NCBI RefSeq assembly: GCF_019857225.1
Contig: NZ_JAFJSY010000009.1
Location: 186,001 to 250,000, forward strand
DNA: 64,000 nt
DNA from: Streptomyces plumbidurans
GTDB lineage: Bacteria > Actinomycetota > Actinomycetes > Streptomycetales > Streptomycetaceae
Reading direction: 5' to 3'
Shown one piece after another: positions 15,909 through 24,876 of this stretch (positions are counted from its first letter, which is position 1; every line of letters starts with the position of its first letter). The position numbers and the translations under genes were made by a program. The notes beneath the pieces are model-generated. The model was given only the letters and a program-made list of their open reading frames with translations, was not told the DNA's origin and searched no databases.

Positions 15909-16532
15909 TCAGTCCTCGAACCCGTGCTCCGCCAGGATCTTGTCGATCCGCGCCCGGTGCGCCGCCTCCCACGCGTCCAGCGACTCGCCGGCCTCCTTCG
16001 TGAGCCTGGCCCGGGCCGCCGTGAGCACCTCGTCGCGGCGGGCGGCGGGCACGGCGACGACGCCCTCCTCGTCGGCCACGACGACGTCCCCTGCCTCGAT
16101 CCGTACGCCGCCGCAGGTCACCGGTCCGCCCAGCGGCCGTACGGCCGACTTGGCGCCCGGGATCGGGACGACGCCCCGGGCGAACACCGGGAACCGCAGC
16201 TCCCGCACCTCCGCGAGGTCGCGGATCAACCCGTCCAGGACGAAGGCCGCGATGCCGCGTCGCTGGGCGACGGCGGACACGTTGCCGCCCGCGAGCGCCC
16301 AGTCCAGGTCCCCGGACTCCACCACGACGACCGATCCGGGCCCGGCGCGATGGATGGCAGCGTGCAGCATCAGGTTGTCGCCGGGCGGACAGCTGACGGT
16401 GAAGGCCGGCCCGGCCACGCGCCCGGCCGGCCCCCACAGCGGGCGGATTCCGATGTCCATGACCTGCTCCCGGCCGAGCAGGTCGGCGAGGGTGGTCGTG
16501 GGGACGGACTGGAACTCGGTGGCGTCGGTCAT
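15909..16532 (-). CDS. RraA-family protein (HMG/CHA aldolase-like)
   Basis: This 207-residue protein of the RraA/demethylmenaquinone methyltransferase-like fold probably works as a metal-dependent aldolase or decarboxylase on 4-hydroxy-4-methyl/carboxy-2-oxo acids; RNase E inhibition is known only for proteobacterial RraA. Visible motifs are AGPAFTVSCPPGDNLMLHAA, VVVVESGDLDWALAGGN and the active-site strand VLDGLIRD with the conserved Arg/Asp. The strand-turn usually reading GE(L/M) is here AGGN, so substrate binding may differ. A degenerate GTG/ATG choice is not needed; ATG at 16532 gives the normal length. Confidence 0.82.
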   Translation of the reverse strand: MTDATEFQSVPTTTLADLLGREQVMDIGIRPLWGPAGRVAGPAFTVSCPPGDNLMLHAAIHRAGPGSVVVVESGDLDWALAGGNVSAVAQRRGIAAFVLDGLIRDLAEVRELRFPVFARGVVPIPGAKSAVRPLGGPVTCGGVRIEAGDVVVADEEGVVAVPAARRDEVLTAARARLTKEAGESLDAWEAAHRARIDKILAEHGFED

Positions 16533-16734
16533 GCCCCGGACGCTACCGTCCCTTTTTATGACTGCCGGGTCGGCCGTGTGCCGTGAGCGAGTTGGGTGCC
16601 CGGCCTCTGAGTGAGGCCACGGCGGGCCAGGAGCCCGCCAGTTTCTCTGCGTTGCCTTCGAGAACGTTTCCAGAGCGTCCCAGAACCTCTCAGGACTTCA
16701 CCTCTCAAGACTTCAGCGACAGAGAAAGAACAGA

Positions 16735-17580
16735 ATGCCCAACGACTTCAATCAATCCGTCATCGACGAGTTCCGCTCCGCAAAGGGCCGCCTGACCGGC
16801 TATTTCGCAAACGCCCGGCTGCTCCTGCTGACCACCACCGGCGCCCGCACCGGCACCCGGCACACCACCCCCGTCGGCTATCTCCCCGACGGCGGCGAAC
16901 GCGTCCTGGTCATCGCCTCGGCGGGGGGCTCCCCCAAGCACCCCGACTGGTACCGCAACCTCCTCGCCGACCCCCACGCCACCGTGGAGAGCGGCGCGTT
17001 CACCTACGAGGCGCGGGCCGTCGTACTGGAGGGCGAGGAGCGCGAACAGGCCTGGAAGCGGGCCGTGGAGGCCGACCCGGGCTGGGCGGCGTACCAGAGC
17101 AAGACCACTCGCGTCATCCCGGTGGTCGCCCTGTACGAGGTCGCCCAGGGCGGCCCCCCGAACGTCAACGCCGCCTCCCCCGGCGAGGCGATCAAGGTCG
17201 TGCACGACGCCTTCCGCCGCGATCTCGCCCTGATCCGCGCGGAGATGACGAACGGCAACGGCACCCTGGGCGCCCAGCTGCGCGTCAACTGCCTCACCTT
17301 CTGCCAGGGCTTGCACAACCACCACACCGGCGAGGACATGGCCCTCTTCCCCTACGTCGACGCCCACCACCCGTCGGCGTCCCCCGCGCTCGGGCGCCTG
17401 CGCGAGGAACACGAGCGGATAGCCGAACTCGTCGCGAAACTACGCCAGGCAGTGGCAGCCGAGAACGCCGATCCGGCGGCGGCACGTGCGGAGGTCGAGC
17501 GTCTGACACTCGACCTGGAGGCTCATCTCGCCTACGAGGAGCAGGAGTTGATCCCACTCCTGGACCCTGCCGCCGGCTGA
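16735..17580 (+). CDS. F420/deazaflavin-dependent nitroreductase fused to a hemerythrin domain
   Basis: This 281-residue two-domain protein has an N-terminal domain (about 1-140) from the Ddn/DUF385 nitroreductase family: TTTGARTGTRHTTPVGYL, SPKHPDWYRNLLADP and a late TTRVIPVVAL strand. The C-terminal domain (about 150-281) is a hemerythrin-like HHE bundle with His and Glu ligands in CQGLHNHHTGEDMALFP, LREEHERI and AHLAYEEQELIPLL. The combination suggests an F420H2-dependent reductase coupled to a di-iron oxygen or redox sensor. The ATG at 16735 follows GAGAAAGAA. No operon partner is seen. Confidence 0.88.
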   Translation: MPNDFNQSVIDEFRSAKGRLTGYFANARLLLLTTTGARTGTRHTTPVGYLPDGGERVLVIASAGGSPKHPDWYRNLLADPHATVESGAFTYEARAVVLEGEEREQAWKRAVEADPGWAAYQSKTTRVIPVVALYEVAQGGPPNVNAASPGEAIKVVHDAFRRDLALIRAEMTNGNGTLGAQLRVNCLTFCQGLHNHHTGEDMALFPYVDAHHPSASPALGRLREEHERIAELVAKLRQAVAAENADPAAARAEVERLTLDLEAHLAYEEQELIPLLDPAAG

Positions 17581-17635
17581 CGTGCCCCCGAACGTGCCCC
17601 CGCGGGCGGCCGCTGCCGCCTGGAGCCGATGCCTC

Positions 17636-19723
17636 TCAGAACGGCAGCGGCCGCCCGTGCACCACGTCCAGCCGCGACACCGCCCGGGTCAGCACGACAT
17701 ACAGCCGGTGCAGCCCGCGCGCCTCCGCCTCCGCGATGGCCGCGGGCTCGACGGCGACGACGTTGTCGTACTCGAGTCCCTTGACCAGCGTCGCCGGGAC
17801 CACGGCCACGCGGGCGCGCAGGTCGTCCGGTCCCGCGGTCGCGATCCCGGCCGCGCCGAGCGCCTCGGCCACCTGCCCCACCTGGCCGTCGGCGGCGACC
17901 ACCCCGACCGACCCCTCCCGATCGAGCGCATCCCGTACGGCGTCCACGACGGCATCCGGCACCTCGCCCACCGGCACCTCCCGCACCCTCAACTCCCCGT
18001 CCCTGCGCAGGGAACGACCGGCCGGAACATCCACGTCGAGACGCCGTAGCAGCCGGTTCGCGAGCGTGACGACGGCCTCCGGCACGCGGAACCCGGTCGT
18101 GAGCGGCACGACGGCCGCGTCCGGTTTCCCGAGGTGCCCGAGGGCCGTCTGCCACGACTGTGCCGCCCAGGGTGTGGTCGCCTGCGCCAGGTCGCCGAGG
18201 ACGGTGAGGGATCCGAAAGGCGCCCGGCGGGCGATGGCCCGGCACTCCATCGGGGAGAGGTCCTGCGCCTCGTCGACGACGACATGGCCGTAGCCCTCGG
18301 GATGTTCGACGAGCCCGGCGACCTCGTCGAGCAGCACGAGGTCCGCGGCCGACCAGCGCGCCGACTTCCAGGACCGCGGCAACTTCGCCCACAGCAGCGC
18401 CTGCTGCTCCTCGGCGTCGAGCACCCCTCCTGCTGCCACCTCCAACGAAGCGCTGTCGCTGAGGAGTTCGGCAACAACCTCCTCGGGCCGCACCCGAGGC
18501 CACACGGCGTTCACGTACGCCGTGACGGCCCGCGCCCGCGAAATCTTCTGCACCCAGGCGGCGTTCTGCGGCCCGGCCCGCCGCTCGGCCTGCAGTTGCA
18601 TCGCCCGCACGACCCGCGTCCGCACGCGCTCCCGGCCGATGCCGTAGGGCGGCTGCTCGGCCAGCACGTCCTCGACGATCCGCACCAACTCGTCGGCACG
18701 GACCCGCCAGTGGTACGAACCGTCCTTGACGGCAAGGGAGTTGACACCGGCGCTGGAGACGCGGGCGTAGAGGGCCTGGCGCAGCACGACGGCCATCCGG
18801 GCATCGTGCTTGACGACGGCGGCCCGCTCGCTGTCGCTACCCGTGACCGGGTGCCGCGCGATCTCCTCCTGCAGCGTGGACTGCCGCACACCGGTCTCGC
18901 CGAGCGCGGGCAGCACCTCGGAGATGTACGACAGGAAGGTGCGGTTGGGTCCGAGGATGAGCAGTCCGCCGCGCCGGATGCGCTGCGGGTGCGTATAGAG
19001 GAGATAGGCGGCTCTGTGCAGCCCGACGGCGGTCTTGCCGGTACCGGGCGCGCCCTGAACGCAGAGGGAGACCCCGATGTCTCCTCGTACGAGATCGTCC
19101 TGGTCGGGCTGGATGGTGGCCGCGATGTCCCGCATGGGGCCGACGCGGGGGCGCTCGATCTCGCGGGCGACGAAGGCGCTGACCGGCGATTGCCCTTGGC
19201 TGCGGTGCTGATCCTCGACGTACGCGTCCTGGAAGTGCTCGTCCTCCAGGCCGGTGAGGTCGGTGGAGTCACCGAGGCTCCCGGGCGCCCAGCCGAACCG
19301 CCGGCGCACGGCGACGCCCTGCGGATCGCGGGCGCCGGCCTGGTAGAAGGCGCGGGAGACGGGGGCGCGCCAGTCGACGACGAGCGGCGGGACGGTGGGC
19401 GCCTCGCTGATCCGCAGTCGGCCGATGTGGTAGCTCTGCCCGGAGTGGTGCCCCGCACCCTCGGTGAAGTCCAACCGCCCGAAGAACAAAGGCCCTTGAG
19501 GCAGTTCCCCCATCGCCTTGGCCCGACTGCGCAACTCGTACCCGAGCACCTCGGCGTCGGCCCCGGAGGCGGAGACGTTCTCCCCCGTGACGACATGCTC
19601 CCGCGCCCCGTCGACCATGGCGGCGAGGGCTACGCGGCAGCGGTCGTGGTGGGCGCGTTCGCGGCGTAGGGACTCGGTGAGGGCGGCGCGCGTGGTGCGC
19701 GAGGTGTCGGGGTCGGCTGTCAT
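17636..19723 (-). CDS. helD: HelD-like RNA polymerase-associated ATPase
   Basis: This 695-residue SF1-type ATPase matches actinobacterial HelD proteins that dislodge stalled RNA polymerase from nucleic acid and in some species give rifampicin tolerance. A charged N-terminal helical arm (RRERAHHDRCR) would enter the secondary channel. Walker A is GAPGTGKTA, Walker B is VVDEAQDLSPMECR, and the C-terminal helicase motifs include LTTGFRVPE and VKGLEYDNVV ending in LYVVLTRAVSRL. The ATG at 19723 (MTADPDT) is preferred; an in-frame ATG at 19747 would put the start inside a repeated upstream motif. It follows a TetR gene on the same strand by about 55 bp, suggesting a regulator-target operon. Confidence 0.88.
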   Translation of the reverse strand: MTADPDTSRTTRAALTESLRRERAHHDRCRVALAAMVDGAREHVVTGENVSASGADAEVLGYELRSRAKAMGELPQGPLFFGRLDFTEGAGHHSGQSYHIGRLRISEAPTVPPLVVDWRAPVSRAFYQAGARDPQGVAVRRRFGWAPGSLGDSTDLTGLEDEHFQDAYVEDQHRSQGQSPVSAFVAREIERPRVGPMRDIAATIQPDQDDLVRGDIGVSLCVQGAPGTGKTAVGLHRAAYLLYTHPQRIRRGGLLILGPNRTFLSYISEVLPALGETGVRQSTLQEEIARHPVTGSDSERAAVVKHDARMAVVLRQALYARVSSAGVNSLAVKDGSYHWRVRADELVRIVEDVLAEQPPYGIGRERVRTRVVRAMQLQAERRAGPQNAAWVQKISRARAVTAYVNAVWPRVRPEEVVAELLSDSASLEVAAGGVLDAEEQQALLWAKLPRSWKSARWSAADLVLLDEVAGLVEHPEGYGHVVVDEAQDLSPMECRAIARRAPFGSLTVLGDLAQATTPWAAQSWQTALGHLGKPDAAVVPLTTGFRVPEAVVTLANRLLRRLDVDVPAGRSLRRDGELRVREVPVGEVPDAVVDAVRDALDREGSVGVVAADGQVGQVAEALGAAGIATAGPDDLRARVAVVPATLVKGLEYDNVVAVEPAAIAEAEARGLHRLYVVLTRAVSRLDVVHGRPLPF

Positions 19724-19732
19724 TCCGACGAG

Positions 19733-19776
19733 GATACCGGATAACATTACCGAGTTAAATTTCTTACCGGGTATCG
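19733..19776. promoter_or_regulatory. Repeated TACCG motifs between tetR and helD
   Basis: The gap between the two minus-strand genes is AT-rich for this genome and contains TACCGG (19736), TACCGA (19748) and TACCGG (19765), with outer arms GATACCGG and CCGGGTATC forming a near inverted repeat. It may hold a helD promoter and a TetR site, but it could equally be the 3' end of the tetR message. Confidence 0.35.
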
Positions 19777-19777
19777 C

Positions 19778-20395
19778 TTACGCGAGGGTGGGCAACCCGG
19801 CAGCAAGCTGCGCAAACGCCCGCTCAGCGGCAGCCACGGCCTCCGGCCTCACCTCCGCCACCGACTCTCCCTCGGAGATCCGCCGCCAGTTCTCCATAGC
19901 CAGAATCCGCTGCACGGCGAGGATCTGCCCAGCAGCAAGCCGCCCGTCCAACCCACCACCAAGCGCCTCGGCAAGGGCGACCTCGGACCGCTCGATGTGA
20001 GCATGGGCCCGGGCGACGAGCGAGGGCGACCCATACAGCAGCCGGTGAAACGCGAGCACCTGCGGATGGTCGCTCAGCCCGGTGACAGGATCCCCCTTCT
20101 CCATCCCCTCGATGAAGTGCCGGCGCAGAGCATCAATGGGATGCGCCTGCTCACTGACGACCCGCGCCGCCTCACCCTCATGATCAGCGATCCGATACAG
20201 CACGAGATCTTCCTTGGCCGGAAAGTACCGAAAGAGGGTGGGCTTGGAGATCTCGGCAGCCGCGGCGACCTCGGCGACGGAGACGGCGTCGAATCCCTTC
20301 TCCAGGAAGAGCCGAATGGCGACCTCGGAGATGTGCTCGTACATCCGCTGTTTCTTGCGCTCGCGCAGGCCGGGCTCGCTCATGGGCTTGCTCAT
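19778..20395 (-). CDS. TetR-family transcriptional regulator
   Basis: This 205-residue regulator has a TetR N-terminal HTH: RKKQRMYEHISEVAIRLFLEKGFDAVSVAEVAAAAEISKPTLFRYF, listed here only as its conserved positions (residues about 12-58). The all-helical C-terminal ligand domain carries an LRRHFIEG segment and an HAHIERSEVALAEAL helix like the acyl-CoA/MftR-type subgroup. The start is one of two nested ATGs (20395, 20383), both with weak ribosome sites. It sits just upstream of helD on the same strand and is the obvious candidate for its regulation. The ligand is unknown. Confidence 0.87.
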   Translation of the reverse strand: MSKPMSEPGLRERKKQRMYEHISEVAIRLFLEKGFDAVSVAEVAAAAEISKPTLFRYFPAKEDLVLYRIADHEGEAARVVSEQAHPIDALRRHFIEGMEKGDPVTGLSDHPQVLAFHRLLYGSPSLVARAHAHIERSEVALAEALGGGLDGRLAAGQILAVQRILAMENWRRISEGESVAEVRPEAVAAAERAFAQLAAGLPTLA

Positions 20396-20433
20396 GGGTT
20401 TGAGCCTACGGGGCCCTCGTACAGCGGCTGTCA

Positions 20434-21306
20434 TCATCTGCGCCAGGACGGAGTCTCCGCGAGGTTCCACAAACCGTCGAGATGCCTGTTCCACGTGGCA
20501 ACTACCGCCTTGGCGTCCTCCGACCCCTCCAGGGACCAGACATTGAGGTCCATGCGGTAGCCCTTGGGGTCGTAGAACTCCGGGTCCGAGCTGCGCATCA
20601 CTGTGCGGGCCGTCACGTCGTAAAGACCGTGCAGAACCAGTTTCCGGTTGAAGATGCAGATCTTGTCCCTGGGGATGCCCGGATACAGGCGGTACTCGCA
20701 CTGGGCCGTCACCCTCCCCAGCGCCGTCAGCCGCTCCGCGAGCCCGGAGAGTGTCCGGTCGTACTCCCGGCACTTGGTCTCCAGCCGCTTGCGGTAATCG
20801 GGATCGTCTACCGGCTCGCCCCCGGCACCGACCTTCGACGGCACCCTCATGGGTAACCCGAAGTCGGGGACGAGGACCCGTATGACGACCCGCCTTGTCG
20901 GCCCGGGATCTTCGAGGATGTCTTCAAGCCGGTGATAGAGCTCGTTGTAGAGGGTCTCTCCGGTGTAGCCGAGGAAGGCGATCTCCACCGTCCGCGAGTG
21001 GAACGCCTCGCTCACGAAGCGACCCAGCTCGGGCGACTTCAACTGTGGTCGGGTGAGCAATCGGAGCGATGCCTTCAGGTCCTTCACCGTGTCATAGAGG
21101 ACGTAAGCAACCAGACTGAGCAATGCTCCGCCGAGAGAGGCTTTGCCCTCAAGCGCGTCTCCGAGTGGTTTGACGAACTGCGCCGTCAAACCGGTGGCGA
21201 AGATGCCGAGCAGCAGAATCCTGGTGAAAGCCGATTCATAGCGCGCCTGAAACCGTTTCAGACGTGCACCCATGGTGTCGCCGTCTAACCCATCCCCGCC
21301 GGACAT
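20434..21306 (-). CDS. Membrane-anchored protein with the island's GntR-type sensor domain
   Basis: This 290-residue protein has two N-terminal transmembrane helices (about residues 28-45 and 58-75) followed by a cytoplasmic domain that lines up with the C-terminal domains of the three GntR regulators nearby: VEIAFLGYTGETL at the start, IRVLVPDFGLP in the middle, a YRLYPGIPRDKI strand, and a WNRHLDGLWNL helix at the end. The regulators have VDV-TSE-L, RILLPSRDI, RALPFTPPVK and WFNALWETI at the same places. Instead of a DNA-binding domain it has membrane anchors. GGGGGAGGGG precedes the ATG at 21306. It ends the operon that starts with a GntR gene and a double kinase. The function is unknown; a membrane receptor or scaffold using the same ligand is inferred. 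Confidence 0.8.
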   Translation of the reverse strand: MSGGDGLDGDTMGARLKRFQARYESAFTRILLLGIFATGLTAQFVKPLGDALEGKASLGGALLSLVAYVLYDTVKDLKASLRLLTRPQLKSPELGRFVSEAFHSRTVEIAFLGYTGETLYNELYHRLEDILEDPGPTRRVVIRVLVPDFGLPMRVPSKVGAGGEPVDDPDYRKRLETKCREYDRTLSGLAERLTALGRVTAQCEYRLYPGIPRDKICIFNRKLVLHGLYDVTARTVMRSSDPEFYDPKGYRMDLNVWSLEGSEDAKAVVATWNRHLDGLWNLAETPSWRR

Positions 21307-21344
21307 GTACAGCCCCTCCCCCGAGCCGCGCTCCGGACGGAAGG

Positions 21345-23678
21345 TCAGACCTCCACCGTGAGCCCGGCCGTACGTCGGTTTTCATGGTCTCCGTGCGGCA
21401 GCGCGCGGGCAAGATAGGGGTTCACGGTCGAACGGTCGGGCAGGCCCAAGGCGGCGGTGGCCAGGGCCAGGGTCATGGCGTACGTCTCTACGGCCCGGCG
21501 CACGTTCGGGGCCTCCAGGCTGTCGCCGGCCACCAATCGGTCGAGGTCCACATACGCGGAGCGAATCACCTCGATCCGCTGGTACACCGGCCAGTCGTCC
21601 CGCCAGCCCTTCGTGCAGTCGTCGGGCAACTGCTGGAACCAGCGGTTCAACAGCCGACGACGGATATCGGTCCGAGTGGGTGTCAGGTGCACATGGCGGA
21701 CCAGGTCGTACAGCGGGTCTCCGACCATCGCCATTTCCCAGTCGATGAGCGTCAGACCGCCCTGCCTGCGCACCAAGTTCCATGGGTTGAGGTCGCCGTG
21801 CAGCAGTACGGGCCGACGAGGAGCGAGGGTGTGGCGCGCAAGGATCGCGTCGAGTCGGTCACTGCTCGGAAGTCCGAGCTCCCTCGCCAGATCCCGGGTG
21901 CTTTCGGGCAGTTCACTCACCATGCGAACCAGCTCTGCCCGCAGCCAGGGATAGAAATCCCCTCCGCCTTGGAACTCCGGGTCGGCTTCGTCGCAGGGGA
22001 CCTTGGTCAGCTCTGACAGTTGGTCCACGAGGTCGTCCGCCTCGTGCGGAAGCAGTCCGTCCGAGGGATGGTCGGGTCGGCGGATTCCGCCCGTCGGACC
22101 CTCGTAGGTGTGGATGGTGAACTGTTCCGACAGTCCGCTGGTGCCAAGGGCCAGTACACGTGGTGCCCGCACCCGGACCCCTGACCGCTCAATGGCTCCC
22201 AGGACGACGTGCTCGTTGAGGAAACGGCGCTCCAGAGGGTTCTCGGAGCCGACCTTGCGGCGGACCATGACCGGAAAGTCGAGTCCCTCCACCTCGACGG
22301 CGGTGTTGAGGTGCGCCGTTCCTTTGAACACCCTGTTCGACGAGGCGGCGCCCTCCTCGAACAGGGCCCGGCTCACTGCCCGGAGGGGAAAGTCCTCACG
22401 GATCCGCACCCGCCTGTCCCGCTGCCAGTAGATCTCGAACATGGTTCGATCGCTGCTGGGCCTGAAGCCGTACGACTCGTTCCAGCGGAAGAGGATGCGC
22501 TCGATCTCCCGCTCGTCCGGTACCCGCTTGAGGCAGAGTGGTTCCTCGGCGGCGAGCAACGCCCGGTGCACCGTCTGCGTCGCGGTGTCAAGGTCCCGCT
22601 GGTCAAACGAGTCTCCGAGCGAATCAGCCGCGCGCATCACATCCGGATAGACCGACTGGGCGCGCTCGAAGGCCAGATAGTGCTTCAGGTCCCGGTCCAC
22701 ACCGTCCACGGCGTTGCTACGCCGCTCCCCCATGACCTTGCACCAGGTCTCGATGGCCTCGGTCCACTGATGGTCGGGGTACTGCATGCGCACCAGATGG
22801 GTGGCGAGGTCGTGCAGCGGATCACCGTACGTCGCCAGTTCCCAGTCGACGCAGATCAGCGGCGGGTCACCGTGGTAGGAGACGATGACGTTGTCCCGGT
22901 GCAGGTCCGTGTGCAGCAGGCTGAAGGGACGTTTGACCAAGGCAGGGACCCGATCCGCAAACCGGATCATGGCGTCGTCGGGGATGCCGAGCATCGCGAA
23001 CAGACCACCGAACTTGTCCCAGTTCCGACGCCTGATCTGCTCCTCCGCCGCATACGCCAGCGCCCGCAGGAACGCTCTGCTGTCCCGGCTCGAGCGGGGC
23101 CAGGACTGGGGCAGCGGCGGAAGGATCTGCTTGGGGACCTGGGTCATGTCCGCGAGCAGCCCGGCAAGGGCAGAGATGATGCCGGAGTCCAACGGTGTGC
23201 CGTTGGGACAGATACTCGACAGCGGTGCGCCCTCCACATAGCTGAGAACGAGGACGTCCTCATGCTTGGCCAGGCATCGTGGAACATGTGGCAGCACACC
23301 GCAGATCGCATTGAGGAGTTCGGCCTCGTCCTCCCATGTCCTGATGACCACCGGCAAAGCTGAGGCGATCCGCTGACGCACGGTGACAGATGCCCCGACC
23401 TCGCTCGCTAAGAATCGGGAATCGTGCGCGGTGCGCGGCCGGACCATGTAGTTCAGGTTGTGGTGGCCTCGGCCGATCGATCCGAAGGAGCGGGCGTAGT
23501 CCATGAACCTACTGAACTCGCTGTTCGCTGCCTGCTCCAGTGCACGACGGCGAGGCACTGCCAGACTGCCCAACGGTGGCTCCTGAATAGCTGTGCGACT
23601 GCGCGATACCCATGCGGCGAGCGAGGGTGGGCCAAACCATAGGGCATCCTGCGCAGTCGTGTGGTCGTCCACCGTCAT
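21345..23678 (-). CDS. Tandem double aminoglycoside-phosphotransferase-like kinase
   Basis: This 777-residue protein contains two APH/choline-kinase-type kinase domains in one chain. The first has catalytic LLHTDLHRDNV and metal site VDWELATYGDPLHDLATH; the second has LLHGDLNPWNLV and IDWEMAMVGDPLYDLVRH. Both active sites look complete, so both halves may phosphorylate hydroxyl or amino groups of small molecules. Normal family members are about 300 residues with one domain. It lies between a GntR regulator (78 bp upstream) and the membrane sensor gene (38 bp downstream) and probably belongs to their operon. The substrate is unknown. A GHGN-like glycine loop is not obvious in either N-lobe, as often in this family. 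Confidence 0.88.
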   Translation of the reverse strand: MTVDDHTTAQDALWFGPPSLAAWVSRSRTAIQEPPLGSLAVPRRRALEQAANSEFSRFMDYARSFGSIGRGHHNLNYMVRPRTAHDSRFLASEVGASVTVRQRIASALPVVIRTWEDEAELLNAICGVLPHVPRCLAKHEDVLVLSYVEGAPLSSICPNGTPLDSGIISALAGLLADMTQVPKQILPPLPQSWPRSSRDSRAFLRALAYAAEEQIRRRNWDKFGGLFAMLGIPDDAMIRFADRVPALVKRPFSLLHTDLHRDNVIVSYHGDPPLICVDWELATYGDPLHDLATHLVRMQYPDHQWTEAIETWCKVMGERRSNAVDGVDRDLKHYLAFERAQSVYPDVMRAADSLGDSFDQRDLDTATQTVHRALLAAEEPLCLKRVPDEREIERILFRWNESYGFRPSSDRTMFEIYWQRDRRVRIREDFPLRAVSRALFEEGAASSNRVFKGTAHLNTAVEVEGLDFPVMVRRKVGSENPLERRFLNEHVVLGAIERSGVRVRAPRVLALGTSGLSEQFTIHTYEGPTGGIRRPDHPSDGLLPHEADDLVDQLSELTKVPCDEADPEFQGGGDFYPWLRAELVRMVSELPESTRDLARELGLPSSDRLDAILARHTLAPRRPVLLHGDLNPWNLVRRQGGLTLIDWEMAMVGDPLYDLVRHVHLTPTRTDIRRRLLNRWFQQLPDDCTKGWRDDWPVYQRIEVIRSAYVDLDRLVAGDSLEAPNVRRAVETYAMTLALATAALGLPDRSTVNPYLARALPHGDHENRRTAGLTVEV

Positions 23679-23756
23679 TCGATACAGAACTGAACTACCC
23701 CTGCCACCTGACTGCGCCTCAATGGGCGCACAGGCGTCCCGAAGTGCCGAACGAGG

Positions 23757-24683
23757 TCAGGCGGTCTCCGCCAGCATGTTCCAGCAGGAGTCGAACCATG
23801 CCTGCATGCTTTCGATGAACACCGAACCCGGGGAGTCCGGGTCGCCCTCGTCGTTGACGAAGCGGGTGAGCGTGGACCCCAGCCCTAGCACGTCCTGGGC
23901 TTCAACCTCGGTGCCGTCCTCCAGCAGGATGGGGCGCTCGACCACTTCGTACGGCCCGAAAAGTGCTTCGGTGTCCCGGCGCAGATAGATCTTGAATGCC
24001 GGGGCCAGCGGAACGTGACGGACCTGGACCTTCACCGACGGCACGAGTCCCTCGGTCTGCAGATCGCGCAGGGCAGCCCGCAGCGAGCTGGTGTGCCGCC
24101 GGGTGATGCCCCAGAGCCGCTCCTGCAACTGAACCTGCAGTTCGTCCGTCGGCTCGCCGCCCTGATTCTCCCCTGTCCGCTTCACGCGGGGATACGGCAG
24201 CGTCAGCGACTCGGAGGGCAGCAGCAGGCGCAGCTCGATGCTCTCGGGGTACACCTCGCCCTTTTGAGGGTGGGGCTGGCCCAGGCGGATGCGCTCGGCC
24301 TGCAGTCGAATGTGGGCGTCGAGGCTCTCGGAGGTGAGGGTGAACACGTCCAATCGGACGCTCTGCTGGGCAAAAGCCCGAGCCATGAAGGGGCCCAGAG
24401 CGGCACGCTGGCGAGGTGCGGCCTGCTGATGCGTCGCAGAGTGTATGGGCCTCTTCACCACCCGGGAGCCGCTGCCCTGGCGGGACTCGATCCACCCCTC
24501 GCTCTTCAGCTCTCGAAGTGCGCGCTGCACTGTGTCGCGCGATACCTCGAACTCGTCCGCAAGTTCACGCTGCGGTGGCAGCAAGGCGTTGAGCGCGTAC
24601 GTGCCGTTGGCGATGCGGGCGCGCAACTCCTCAAGGACACGTTCGAACTCCTTGCCGCCCCCTTCGACCCGTTCCGCGTTCAC
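23757..24683 (-). CDS. GntR-family regulator with island-specific sensor domain (copy A)
   Basis: This regulator of about 308 residues has an N-terminal GntR winged helix (PPQRELADEFEVSRDTV, ALRELKSEGWI, then a wing with RQGSGSRV) and a C-terminal domain (about 95-308) shared with copies B and C and the membrane protein: VRLDVFTLTSESL, SIELRLLLPSESL, HVPLAPAFKIYL and WFDSCWNML. It is the most divergent of the three regulators. The GTG at 24683 is chosen because it gives the normal HTH start; an ATG at 24731 is in frame. It is divergent from a 60-residue membrane protein and heads an operon with the double kinase and membrane sensor. The intergenic repeats suggest it controls both directions. 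Confidence 0.85.
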   Translation of the reverse strand: MNAERVEGGGKEFERVLEELRARIANGTYALNALLPPQRELADEFEVSRDTVQRALRELKSEGWIESRQGSGSRVVKRPIHSATHQQAAPRQRAALGPFMARAFAQQSVRLDVFTLTSESLDAHIRLQAERIRLGQPHPQKGEVYPESIELRLLLPSESLTLPYPRVKRTGENQGGEPTDELQVQLQERLWGITRRHTSSLRAALRDLQTEGLVPSVKVQVRHVPLAPAFKIYLRRDTEALFGPYEVVERPILLEDGTEVEAQDVLGLGSTLTRFVNDEGDPDSPGSVFIESMQAWFDSCWNMLAETA

Positions 24684-24735
24684 ACCGCGACCGTACCTCG
24701 TCCAGCCGTCCGGCAAACCGCATCCGGTCAAATCA

Positions 24736-24834
24736 CCAGTCGAACTTGAAGGTTGACTGGATTAGAAGCAGTCCAAGGGTTAAGGGATCAATCAGCCAGG
24801 GGACATCCAATATGAGGCAAGCAGTCCAATTGGA
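24736..24834. promoter_or_regulatory. Operator-like repeats between GntR copy A and its small membrane protein
   Basis: The divergent gap holds an inverted repeat CCAGTC/GACTGG (24736-24741 and 24755-24760), two direct copies of AAGCAGTCCAA (24766 and 24819, 53 bp apart) and the palindrome TCCAATTGGA (24825-24834). These fit a GntR site set different in sequence from that of copies B and C. Confidence 0.55.
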
Positions 24835-24876
24835 AGGCAAGTTGATCGATTCGCTGACATGGACGGGGGTGGACAG

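Noticed and set aside
17636..20400. Rifamycin-associated element upstream of helD
   Set aside because: I could not find a clear inverted repeat of that type; only TACCG repeats are present.
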